From assembly GCA_015062385.1 (NCBI GenBank), contig SUUT01000015.1, forward strand, positions 1-38,602: DNA of 38,602 bases. Direction: 5' to 3'. The translations under genes were made by a program, and so were the position numbers. Under the pieces are notes generated by a model. It did not search any database and was not told the origin of the DNA. It saw nothing but the letters and a program-made list of their open reading frames with translations. Below, in pieces: positions 14,960 through 22,589 of the stretch. The DNA is from Alphaproteobacteria bacterium (GTDB taxonomy: Bacteria > Pseudomonadota > Alphaproteobacteria > CAAHEQ01 > UBA3637). Position 1 is the stretch's first letter; each line of letters starts with the position of its first letter.

Positions 14960-15754
14960 TTAGTCTTGTTTTTTTGTTGGATTATATAAATAACCGTAAA
15001 TTAAACCGATAAAAACTGCTCCGCCGATGATGTTTCCGATTGTTGCCGGAATTAAGTTGGATGTGATAAACGCACTCCATGTAATGTTTGCTCCGTTATA
15101 AATAGCAGCAGGAATAAAGAACATATTGGCAATGGAGTGTTCGTATCCTAATGTGACAAATATCATCACCGGTACCCAAATGCCCAAAGATTTGCTGACA
15201 ATGTCTTTTCCCGCATATCCCATCCATGTGCCTAAACAAACAAGCATATTGGCCCCGATTGCTTTATAAAAGACAACATCCCATGGCTTGGTTAATTTTC
15301 CAAGGGTCAGTGTATTTAAATAATCACTGTATGGTTGACCGGCAATAATGCCTGTTTTGTGGGCTAAAATATACGCAACAAATTGAGCGCCGACAAAGTT
15401 AAATAAATAAGCTAAACACCAAACTTTTAATAGCTGAATGAGTGTTGTTTTCTTTTGCATACAGGAGAGTGTCATTCCGGCACAATCACTGGTAAATAAA
15501 TCGGCACCGGCAACCGAAACCATAATCAATCCGACAGGGAATAAGGCCCCGGCAATAAATTTAACCAACCCAGGGGAGGAAATGGCATCGGCAGGCATAC
15601 CACCGGCAACAATAACGGTTAATAATCCGCCCAAAGCGATAAAAATACCGCCCATAACGGCTAATAACATAAATTTAAAAAACGAAGTGTTTGCTTTGGC
15701 TTTTGATGCATCAGCAAATAAAACGGCAATTTCTGCCGGAGAAGAGTAAGACAT
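14960..15754 (-). CDS. focA: Formate/nitrite transporter, FocA family
   Basis: A 264-residue protein with six membrane segments and family landmarks: a short amphipathic N-terminus (SSPAEIAVLFADASKAKAN), AGADLFTSDCAGMTLSCM in place of the usual AGSELFTGN slit region, NFVGAQFVAYIL, and the signature GYEHSIANMFFIPAAI carrying the central pore His. FocA pentamers let formate leave or re-enter the cell during mixed-acid fermentation. The neighbouring divergent gene is pflB, which makes that formate, so formate channel rather than nitrite channel is the natural reading. CAAGGAG stands before the ATG. Confidence 0.9.
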   Translation of the reverse strand: MSYSSPAEIAVLFADASKAKANTSFFKFMLLAVMGGIFIALGGLLTVIVAGGMPADAISSPGLVKFIAGALFPVGLIMVSVAGADLFTSDCAGMTLSCMQKKTTLIQLLKVWCLAYLFNFVGAQFVAYILAHKTGIIAGQPYSDYLNTLTLGKLTKPWDVVFYKAIGANMLVCLGTWMGYAGKDIVSKSLGIWVPVMIFVTLGYEHSIANMFFIPAAIYNGANITWSAFITSNLIPATIGNIIGGAVFIGLIYGYLYNPTKKQD

Positions 15755-15871
15755 AATAAACTCCTTGTTGAAAAAAATAATAAAATTGTATGTGTTTCAT
15801 ATATCCGTTTTGCTAAAAAATCAAGTGTTTTTTAAAAAATATTGAAAAGGATTGTAATATTTCTGATGTGA

Positions 15872-15979
15872 GAATGTGGCACTATGCACCCGTTGCTCCG
15901 AACAGAGCGTTTTATTCTTTTCGGGGAATGTGGCACTATGCAACCGTTGCTCTGAACTGTGCGTTTTATTCTTGTTTGG
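15872..15979. repeat. Two 54-bp direct repeats in the focA-pflB intergenic region
   Basis: Copies at 15872-15925 and 15926-15979 both read GAATGTGGCACTATGCA, then CCGTTGCTC-GAAC and GCGTTTTATTCTT, differing at a few bases. They lie between divergent fermentation genes and could be regulator sites or simple slippage products. Confidence 0.8.
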
Positions 15980-15982
15980 GGT

Positions 15983-15992
15983 GGGGGGGGGG
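15983..15992. repeat. G10 homopolymer tract
   Basis: Ten G in a row (preceded by GGGGT) in a very AT-rich background, midway between the focA and pflB starts (229 and 243 bases). Such tracts change length by slipped-strand mispairing. Confidence 0.85.
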
Positions 15993-16127
15993 AATCCTTT
16001 ATCGGACATTTTGAAGTTGGTTGTTTTTTTATGAGAACTCGGGAGGCAAAATTTTCCCGATATTTGTCTGTAAAAAGGTAAAATTTAATCAAAAAAGTGC
16101 ATTTTTTTGTTGCTAAAATTTTTGTAT

Positions 16128-16200
16128 CGTGATAAACTGCACAGCGAAATAACCGTCAGCCTAATCAGTGTTCATCTGGGGAAACACCGTTTTATGCACG
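16128..16200 (+). promoter_or_regulatory. Candidate structured 5' leader of pflB
   Basis: CGTGATAAA (16128-16136) can pair with TTTATGCACG (16191-16200) with one bulged G. The enclosed sequence can form a further stem (CAGTGTT with AACACCG, one mismatch). It ends 34 bases before the pflB ATG. It does not match any riboswitch consensus I know. Evidence is pairing only. Confidence 0.35.
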
Positions 16201-16234
16201 GGAATAACTATATTAACAATGAAAAGGAAATAAC

Positions 16235-18475
16235 ATGGATAATTCTGTCAAAGCCTGGGATGGCTTTAAACCAAACAAATGGCAAGATGAAATCAATGTG
16301 CGTGACTTTATTAATCACAACTATACTCCGTATGAAGGAGATGATTCTTTCTTGGCTCCGGCAACAAATCGTACGAAAAAAATGTGGGAAAAAGTTGCCG
16401 ATTTAATGAAACAAGAACGGGCAAATAATGGGTTGTTAGATGCCGATACAAGCGTTGTTTCATCCATTACATCACATGGTGCCGGTTATATTGATCAAGA
16501 TGAAGAAATTATTGTCGGTTTACAAACAGATAAACCGTTAAAACGGGCTTTAATGCCATATGGCGGTTATCGGATGGTTGAAGGTTCTTGTCAAGCCTAT
16601 GATTTACCGTTAGATCCGAAAATTACGGAAATTTTTACAACGTATCGCAAAACACATAATGACGGTGTGTTTGATGCTTATACACCGGATATTCGTGCCT
16701 GCCGTAAAAGCGGTATTATTACAGGGTTACCGGATGCTTACGGTCGTGGTCGTATTATCGGGGATTATCGCCGAATTGCTTTATACGGTATTGATCGCTT
16801 GATTGAAGACAAAAATCAACAAAAAGATTTAACAAATTTAAGCAGTATGACAGCTGACGTGATTCGTGAACGGGAAGAAATTGCCGAACAAATCCGTGCT
16901 TTAAATGATATGAAAAAAATGGCTGCTTCTTACGGATTGGATATTTCCAAACCGGCCGTTAACGCAAAAGAAGCCATTCAATGGACATACTTTGGTTATT
17001 TAGCTGCCGTTAAAGATCAAAATGGGGCTGCTATGTCCATCGGTCGTATTTCAACATTCTTGGATATTTATATTCAACGGGATATTGAAAACGGTGTTAT
17101 CACAGAAGAACAAGCTCAAGAAATGATGGATGATTTAGTCATCAAATTGCGTATGGTTCGTTTCTTACGGACACCGGAATACAATGAATTATTCTCCGGC
17201 GATCCGGTTTGGGTAACAGAATCCATTGGTGGTATGGGAATTGACGGCCGTACATTGGTAACGAAAAACTCTTTCCGTATTTTACACACATTATACAACT
17301 TGGGACCGGCTCCGGAACCAAACTTGACTGTTTTATGGTCAAATCATTTGCCGGAAGCATTCAAAAAATTCTGTGCAAAAGTTTCCATTGACACATCTTC
17401 TATCCAATATGAAAATGACGATTTAATGCGTGGTTTCTTTGGGGATGATTACGGTATTGCTTGCTGTGTTTCTCCGATGCGTATCGGTAAACAAATGCAA
17501 TTCTTTGGTGCTCGTGCCAACTTGGCGAAAACATTGTTATACGCTATCAATGGCGGTAAAGATGAAAAATCAGGAGTTCAAGTCGGTCCGGAATTTGCCC
17601 CGATTACATCCGAATATTTGGAAATTGAAGAATTAGAACGCAAATTTGATAAGATGATGGATTGGTTAGCAGAAACATATGTTAATGCCTTGAACATCAT
17701 TCACTATATGCACGATAAATATTCTTATGAAAAATCAATGTTGGCTTTGCATGACAAAGACGTTATCAGAACATTGGGTTGCGGTATTGCCGGTTTATCC
17801 ATTGTTGTTGACTCTTTATCAGCCGTTAAACACAGCAAAGTTAAAATCATTCGTGATGAACGTGGTTTGGCTACAAACTTTGAAATTGAAGGTGATTATC
17901 CGAAATATGGTAACAATGATGAACGTGTTGATTCAATTGCGCGTCGTGTTGTTAAACAATTTATGGATAAAATCCGTCGCTTACCGATTTATCGGAATGC
18001 CATTCCGACACAATCTGTGTTGACAATTACATCCAACGTTGTTTACGGTAAAAAGACAGGGGCAACTCCGGATGGTCGTCCGGCAGGTGTTCCGTTTGCT
18101 CCGGGGGCTAACCCGTTGCACGGACGGGATACAAACGGGGCTTTGGCTTCTTTGTGTTCAGTTGCTAAATTACCGTTCCAACATGCACAAGACGGTATTT
18201 CAAACACATTTACAATTATCCCGAATTCTTTGGGTAAAACCCGTGATATTCAAGTTGACAACTTGGTCAGTTTGTTAGACGGTTATTGCGGTAATGACGG
18301 TCAACACATCAATGTGAACGTTTTGAACCGTGAAACACTCAAAGACGCAATGGAACATCCGGAACAATATCCGCAATTAACCATTCGTGTTTCAGGATAT
18401 GCTGTTAACTTTATTAAATTAACACGTGAACAACAAATGGATGTTATTTCCAGAACGTTCCACGAAAAAATTTAG
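16235..18475 (+). CDS. pflB: Pyruvate formate-lyase (formate C-acetyltransferase)
   Basis: A 746-residue glycyl-radical enzyme that splits pyruvate with CoA into acetyl-CoA and formate. Diagnostic parts are present: N-terminal [19 protein letters not shown], the adjacent active-site cysteines in [20 protein letters not shown] (about residues 410-411), and the radical Gly in RVSGYAVNF, 25 residues from the C-terminus, exactly as in the E. coli enzyme. The product ends [10 protein letters not shown]. It is only slightly shorter than E. coli PflB (759). The enzyme works only without oxygen and needs the activase encoded just downstream. AAAGGAA precedes the ATG. Confidence 0.97.
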   Translation: MDNSVKAWDGFKPNKWQDEINVRDFINHNYTPYEGDDSFLAPATNRTKKMWEKVADLMKQERANNGLLDADTSVVSSITSHGAGYIDQDEEIIVGLQTDKPLKRALMPYGGYRMVEGSCQAYDLPLDPKITEIFTTYRKTHNDGVFDAYTPDIRACRKSGIITGLPDAYGRGRIIGDYRRIALYGIDRLIEDKNQQKDLTNLSSMTADVIREREEIAEQIRALNDMKKMAASYGLDISKPAVNAKEAIQWTYFGYLAAVKDQNGAAMSIGRISTFLDIYIQRDIENGVITEEQAQEMMDDLVIKLRMVRFLRTPEYNELFSGDPVWVTESIGGMGIDGRTLVTKNSFRILHTLYNLGPAPEPNLTVLWSNHLPEAFKKFCAKVSIDTSSIQYENDDLMRGFFGDDYGIACCVSPMRIGKQMQFFGARANLAKTLLYAINGGKDEKSGVQVGPEFAPITSEYLEIEELERKFDKMMDWLAETYVNALNIIHYMHDKYSYEKSMLALHDKDVIRTLGCGIAGLSIVVDSLSAVKHSKVKIIRDERGLATNFEIEGDYPKYGNNDERVDSIARRVVKQFMDKIRRLPIYRNAIPTQSVLTITSNVVYGKKTGATPDGRPAGVPFAPGANPLHGRDTNGALASLCSVAKLPFQHAQDGISNTFTIIPNSLGKTRDIQVDNLVSLLDGYCGNDGQHINVNVLNRETLKDAMEHPEQYPQLTIRVSGYAVNFIKLTREQQMDVISRTFHEKI

Positions 18476-18494
18476 TAAGTGAAGTGAAGAATAT

Positions 18495-18526
18495 GCGATC
18501 CCGATATCAAATCATATCGGGGTCGT
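18495..18526 (+). terminator. Intercistronic hairpin between pflB and pflA
   Basis: GCGATCCCGATAT (18495-18507) and ATATCGGGGTCGT (18514-18526) form a 13-bp stem with a six-base loop, followed by only a weak T-rich stretch. It may be a partial terminator or mRNA-stability element that keeps activase lower than lyase. Confidence 0.65.
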
Positions 18527-18598
18527 ATTTCTTAAAAAAAACAGACAACGTCTGATACATAAAGGCAGATTTAAATTTATTGATAAATGGAGTATGAT

Positions 18599-19354
18599 AT
18601 GGAAAACTTAATTCAAACAACAGTGCGGATTCATTCTTTTGAAACGGGCGGAACGGTGGATGGTCCGGGGATCCGGTTTGTTGTTTTTACGCAAGGATGT
18701 CCGCTTCGTTGTCAATATTGCCACAATCCGGATACTTGGAATCCCAAAGGGGGGCGTGAAGTGAGTGGAAAAGATGTTGTTTCTGAAATTTTAAAATATA
18801 AATCCTTTATGCAATTTTCAAAGGGTGGAGTCACTTTTTCCGGAGGCGAACCTCTTTTACAAAAAAAAGCCTTGTTGCCGGTGTTTAAAGCCTTAAAGAA
18901 AGAAAATGTCCATATCGCATTAGATACAGCCGGCACAACAAATATTGATGATGCTACACTGGCCTTATTAGATGAAACGGATATGGTTTTGTTGGATGTA
19001 AAACATTTGTATCCGACAGAACATCAAAAATTAACGGGATTATCCAATAAACACACCTTTGATTTTTTAGATGTATTACGTCAAAAAAACATTCGGACAT
19101 GGGTTCGTTGGGTGGTTGTGCCAAACATTAACGATACACAGGCGTATGCTGATGAATTTGCTGACAAAATCAAGCAATATCCCAATGTGGAATTGGTTGA
19201 AATTTTGCCATATCATCAAAGTGGTGTTTTTAAGTGGAAAGAATTGGGTATTCCATATGCTTTAACTGACACACCGGAACCCAGCAAAGAATTGATTCAA
19301 AATTTATCTGTTATTTTAGAAAACAAAGGTATTAAAACATTATTTTCCCGATAA
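18599..19354 (+). CDS. pflA: Pyruvate formate-lyase-activating enzyme (radical SAM)
   Basis: Start placed at ATG 18599 because GGAG lies 6 bases before it; ATG 18587 in the same frame has no ribosome site. The 251-residue protein has the radical SAM cysteine triad C34-x3-C38-x2-C41 in GCPLRCQYCHNPDTW, the activase-type N-terminus VRIHSFETGGTVDGPGIRFV, and the SAM-binding GGVTFSGGEPLLQ. It binds a 4Fe-4S cluster and S-adenosylmethionine and abstracts a hydrogen from the PflB glycine. It lies 123 bases after pflB in the usual order, separated by a hairpin. Confidence 0.95.
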   Translation: MENLIQTTVRIHSFETGGTVDGPGIRFVVFTQGCPLRCQYCHNPDTWNPKGGREVSGKDVVSEILKYKSFMQFSKGGVTFSGGEPLLQKKALLPVFKALKKENVHIALDTAGTTNIDDATLALLDETDMVLLDVKHLYPTEHQKLTGLSNKHTFDFLDVLRQKNIRTWVRWVVVPNINDTQAYADEFADKIKQYPNVELVEILPYHQSGVFKWKELGIPYALTDTPEPSKELIQNLSVILENKGIKTLFSR

Positions 19355-19655
19355 TATTTTTAATCGTTTAAATTGTTTTTTTACAAAATAGCTGTTTATT
19401 TTGCAAATTAGGATTGATAATAAATTAACAACATTTTAATACGCTTTTTAATTCTTTGTTCTTGGAAAAAGGATGATGATGGTTGTGTGTGAATGTTGTT
19501 TTAATATTTTTTTACGGTAAAAAAGGTCTTTTATTGTAGAAAATCTAATGTTTTATTGATATTTAGGAATTTTTTTTGCTCGATTATTCGGATAAAATAA
19601 TTATATTTTTCAATTATTAATAAAAAATACTATTGCTTTTGGTTATATGCGTATC
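19355..19655. other. Intergenic, nothing recognised
   Basis: AT-rich sequence between pflA and invertible element 4. No convincing terminator, RNA or coding frame was seen. Confidence 0.5.
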
Positions 19656-19658
19656 GGC

Positions 19659-19837
19659 AAAAAAAGGGACCTTTTTTTCCCTATTCGTTTTTCCCAAGTC
19701 AATAAAGGAAAAAAAAGATAAAACAAGCAAAAATTATCTTTTAAAATCAAAAAGAAATATTAAAAATCAAACATTTCTCAAAAAGTTTCAAAAAAATAAA
19801 AAAAAGAGTTGCAAAAAAAGGTCCCTTTTATTACACT
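19659..19837 (+). promoter_or_regulatory. Invertible promoter element 4 (154-bp class, ON orientation) before the pilins at 19952 and 20414
   Basis: Distal site: seven A, GGGACC (19666-19671), seven T, CCCTATTCG. Proximal site: TTGCAAAAAAAGGTCCC (core 19820-19825) then TTTTATTACACTTATAG. Outer flanks match elements 2 and 3 directly (GTATCG-GCAAAAAAAGG on the left; TTTTATTACACTTATAG on the right), but the interior matches them only as the reverse complement (for instance AAATATTAAAAATCAAAC here against GTTTGATTTTTAATATTT there). The inversion puts TTGCAA (19809-19814) exactly 17 bases before TACACT (19832-19837), a plausible promoter. A GGCGG/CCGCC leader hairpin lies at 19877-19890. Confidence 0.78.
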
Positions 19838-19951
19838 TATAGACGGGAACAAATAATTGTTTTCCAAGAGACTAACGGCGGAAAACCGCCAAAACATACT
19901 TTAAACCATTCAGGGAATGGGGCAAAGGAACTCAAAAGAAAGGAACTCAAA

Positions 19952-20389
19952 ATGAAAAAGAATGAATCAGGACGTTCAATGGTTGAAATGCTTGGCGTTT
20001 TAGCTATTATCGGTGTTTTATCAGTCGGCGGTATTGCAGGTTACACAATGGCAATGAACCGTTATCGTGCAAATGAAGTTGTTGATATGGCTAATAAATA
20101 TGCTGTTATCGCATATTCTGCATTTATGACAAATAAAATGATGAATAATGGAGAAGAAGATACATCTGTTGTTCCAGCATTTAAAGATACAGGTTTGTTT
20201 GGACAAAGTTCAAAAGTAAACGGAACAAGTTTTTCTGTAACAAGTATTGATGAAGATGGTGTTACTATTCAATTAACATTCCCAAGTGACGGTAAAAAAA
20301 TCTGTCAGGCAACAGCAACTTCATTAGGTATTTCAGGTTCAAGTTGTACTGGTGGTGGTACATTAAGTTTTGAATTTAAACAAAGCTAA
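19952..20389 (+). CDS. Type IV pilin-like protein (small pilin P4)
   Basis: A 145-residue pilin-like protein: leader MKKNESG, mature RSMVEMLGVLAIIGVL with Glu5, common helix, variable middle (EEDTSVVPAFKDTGLFGQ), ICQATATSLGISGSSC and the ending FEFKQS. Two Cys bracket the C-terminal loop. AGAAAGGAACTCAAA precedes the ATG. It is first of two pilins behind element 4, the only element in the window in the orientation that builds a promoter, so this pair is the best candidate for the expressed pilin set in the sequenced cells. Confidence 0.9.
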   Translation: MKKNESGRSMVEMLGVLAIIGVLSVGGIAGYTMAMNRYRANEVVDMANKYAVIAYSAFMTNKMMNNGEEDTSVVPAFKDTGLFGQSSKVNGTSFSVTSIDEDGVTIQLTFPSDGKKICQATATSLGISGSSCTGGGTLSFEFKQS

Positions 20390-20413
20390 TAGTTTTTAAG
20401 AAAGGAACTCAAA

Positions 20414-20848
20414 ATGAAAAAAAATGAATCAGGACGTTCAATGGTTGAAATGCTTGGCGTTTTAGCTATTATCGGTGTTTTATCAGTTGGCGGTATTGCC
20501 GGTTATACAATGGCAATGAACCGTTATCGTGCAAATGAAGTTGTTGATATGGCAAACAAATACGCTGTTATTGCATATTCTTCTTATATGACAAGTAAAA
20601 TGATGAATAATGGGACTCCCCAAACAGGTGCTATTCCAGCATTTAAAGACACAGGTTTGTTTGGACAAAGTTCAAAAGTAAACGGAACAAGTTTTGGTAC
20701 TGCAACAATTAGTGATAATGAGAGTGCTGTGACAATTGAATTAACATTTCCAACAGAAAAAATCTGTCAGGCTGCTGCAACTTCTTTGGGTATCTCCGGA
20801 AGCGGTTGTGCAAACAAAACATTATCACCTGTCTTCAAACAAAGCTAA
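20414..20848 (+). CDS. Type IV pilin-like protein (small pilin P5)
   Basis: A 144-residue paralogue with the same leader, Glu5 helix and C-terminal Cys loop (ICQAAATSLGISGSGC, ending VFKQS). It shares the block AFKDTGLFGQSSKVNGTSF with P4, so the two are close relatives with differences concentrated between the block and the Cys loop. Its ribosome-site stretch AAGAAAGGAACTCAAA is identical to that of P4, and it starts 24 bases after the P4 stop, so they are one operon. Confidence 0.9.
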   Translation: MKKNESGRSMVEMLGVLAIIGVLSVGGIAGYTMAMNRYRANEVVDMANKYAVIAYSSYMTSKMMNNGTPQTGAIPAFKDTGLFGQSSKVNGTSFGTATISDNESAVTIELTFPTEKICQAAATSLGISGSGCANKTLSPVFKQS

Positions 20849-20865
20849 TTTGTTGAAGTTAACGG

Positions 20866-20958
20866 CTTAAAGAATCCAAAGCACTTTAAGTCGATTCAGG
20901 CAGTGATGTTAAACGGTTTATATTCTTGAGTTTCCGTTTTTCATCACTGTCTTTTTTT
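20866..20958 (+). terminator. Terminator region of pilins P4-P5
   Basis: A CTTAAAG/CTTTAAG hairpin (20866-20890), then a long hairpin in which CAGTGATG-TT-AAACGG (20901-20916) pairs with CCGTTT-TT-CATCACTG (20934-20949), followed by T7. Same plan as the regions after P2 and P3. Confidence 0.85.
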
Positions 20959-21010
20959 GTGCTTAAAATAAATGTACTTTATTGTATTTGTTCAATCTAT
21001 GTAAAATATA

Positions 21011-21039
21011 TTGATATGTCGTTTAGAATGTGATAATCT
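21011..21039 (+). promoter_or_regulatory. Promoter for the acetyltransferase gene
   Basis: TTGATA (21011-21016), 17-base spacer, TAATCT (21034-21039), 35 bases before the ATG. Confidence 0.55.
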
Positions 21040-21073
21040 GGAAGCATTAGAAAATCGGATATAGGAGAATACA

Positions 21074-21649
21074 ATGTCGGAAATTCAATCGCTGAATGAA
21101 ACCTTAATCGGTAAAGATGTTGTTTTGAAACGGGCAAAATTAAATAAGGATACGGCAGAAGATATTTTTCGGGTTGTCGATAAATGTCGGGACGTTTTTT
21201 TACCTTGGCTCGGGTGGGTCGCCTCTACGGTTTCGGTTGATGATACGTGGGCGTTTTTGGAAAAATCCGATAAAAAGTGGACGGATAAAGAAGGCTTTGT
21301 TTACGCTATTTATCATCAAGAAAAGTTTATCGGGCTTATTAGTGTGTTAAATGTAGCATGGAAACATGATCGTGCCGAAATCGGTTATTGGTTAGATACC
21401 GATTATACCGGACAGGGTTTTATCAGTCAGGCGATTTCTTTAATCGAAAAAGAGTTGTTTGGAAAAGGGTTTAACAGATTGGTAATTCATACGGATGTAA
21501 TGAATGAAAAATCGGCAAATGTTGCCCGTAGAAAAGGATATACGCATGAAGGTATATTACGTCAGGAAATTTTTTCCATAGCACATCAGCGATATCGGGA
21601 TATGAATGTTTTTTCAAAATTACGTGCCGATTATCAGAAAAACACATAA
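21074..21649 (+). CDS. GNAT acetyltransferase, RimJ/RimL type
   Basis: A 191-residue single-domain acetyltransferase. Landmarks are VVLKRAKLNKDTAEDIFRVV at the N-terminus, FIGLISVLNVAWKHDRAEIG, the acetyl-CoA site YWLDTDYTGQGFISQAISL (the Q/R-x-x-G-x-A/G loop is here GQGFIS), and VMNEKSANVARRKGYTHEG near the C-terminus. The RimJ/RimL branch acetylates ribosomal-protein N-termini or small amines; the exact substrate is open. AGGAG precedes the ATG. Confidence 0.88.
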   Translation: MSEIQSLNETLIGKDVVLKRAKLNKDTAEDIFRVVDKCRDVFLPWLGWVASTVSVDDTWAFLEKSDKKWTDKEGFVYAIYHQEKFIGLISVLNVAWKHDRAEIGYWLDTDYTGQGFISQAISLIEKELFGKGFNRLVIHTDVMNEKSANVARRKGYTHEGILRQEIFSIAHQRYRDMNVFSKLRADYQKNT

Positions 21650-21669
21650 GCACGCTTTTTACTTTTTGC

Positions 21670-21700
21670 TTGACAAATTGGCAATATTTTGCTATATAAT
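21670..21700 (+). promoter_or_regulatory. Promoter for the gene at 21805
   Basis: Perfect TTGACA (21670-21675), 17-base spacer, TATATA (21693-21698) overlapping TATAAT (21695-21700). A GTCTT/AAGAC mini-hairpin follows in the roughly 100-base leader. Confidence 0.7.
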
Positions 21701-21804
21701 GTGCATTATAATCAGAAAACAGGTTTTTGTGATTAAAGAAATTGAAAAGCTGTCTTGTTTTGCAAAGACGGTATTTTTGTGCACTTTATGAAGAAAGGAT
21801 TAAA

Positions 21805-22377
21805 ATGATAGAACATATTAAAATTGAAGATGAAATGGGTATAGCGGAAGAACCTAAAACAGAAATGGATACATTATTAGATTTGGCAGAAAAAACAGAT
21901 TATCAGGTTCAGCCGTTAAGAGAAGTACAATTGTGTGACGGTATGCGTGAACCGATTGGCATAACGGAAATTAAAATACTTTTGGGTAAAATGGATGCAT
22001 TGAGTCGATTAGTGTATCCGGATGCTGAACCAATGTCTTTTCAATTGGGTGTCACAAAGGTATTTGCTCCGCAGTATCTTGATGATATGGAGGCTGAAAA
22101 CGATATTGAAAACGAAGTGTGTGGTAATTGGCTTGATGAAGAAATGCCTAAAAGTGAGCCGATTATTGCCGAACAAACAGCTTTAGAAGAATTGGTTAAC
22201 AACGCTTTTTATCATCAAAAATCCGATTTTCATAAAAATAATCAAAAATGGGCAGATTTCTGTGCCGGAAAAGATTATGGTTTCCTTCCGCCGGTGGTTG
22301 CTGTTTCCTTTACATCCCGCACAGGTGAAGTTTTAAGATTAAAAGCCTATCGGGAAGGACAACATACAAAAGCTTAA
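21805..22377 (+). CDS. Acidic protein of unknown function, 190 residues
   Basis: Start chosen at ATG 21805, behind GAAAGGATT; the frame opens earlier but without a ribosome site and inside the leader. The product is acidic in the first two thirds (MIEHIKIEDEMGIAEEPKTE; EAENDIENEVCGNWLDEEM) and ends with a more basic, folded-looking part (WADFCAGKDYGFLPPVVAVS, then RTGEVLRLKAYREG). No signal peptide or membrane helix is seen. I do not recognise a family. It has its own strong promoter and a terminator at 22464, so it is probably a single-gene unit. Confidence 0.7.
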   Translation: MIEHIKIEDEMGIAEEPKTEMDTLLDLAEKTDYQVQPLREVQLCDGMREPIGITEIKILLGKMDALSRLVYPDAEPMSFQLGVTKVFAPQYLDDMEAENDIENEVCGNWLDEEMPKSEPIIAEQTALEELVNNAFYHQKSDFHKNNQKWADFCAGKDYGFLPPVVAVSFTSRTGEVLRLKAYREGQHTKA

Positions 22378-22463
22378 ATCAATTTGACGTGTGTTGAGTT
22401 AAATGCGAAAATCTTTTAAAATAAAAAATATATAAAATTAACTGAATATTCTATTCAACAAAA

Positions 22464-22488
22464 AAGTGGGTTATTACCTGCTTTTTTT
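22464..22488 (+). terminator. Terminator after the gene at 21805
   Basis: AAGTGGGT (22464-22471) pairs with ACCTGCTT (22476-22483), two G-U pairs, followed by T5. Confidence 0.7.
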
Positions 22489-22518
22489 GTGCTTGTTGGA
22501 TGAAAAATAATTTTTTTC

Positions 22519-22547
22519 TTGACTTTTGAAAAAGATTGACAGATAAT
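22519..22547 (+). promoter_or_regulatory. Promoter for the ankyrin gene at 22590
   Basis: TTGACT (22519-22524), 17-base spacer, GATAAT (22542-22547), 43 bases before the ATG. Confidence 0.6.
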
Positions 22548-22589
22548 ATCAAATATTATTTTAGAGTTGTTCATTATAAGGAGATATCA

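Noticed and set aside
16128-16200. ZTP (pfl) riboswitch upstream of pflB
   Set aside because: The conserved bases of that riboswitch are absent; only an unassigned hairpin can be supported.
19633-19842. 69-codon plus-strand frame within invertible element 4
   Set aside because: Lys/Phe-rich translation of AT-rich DNA spanning both recombination sites, without a ribosome site.
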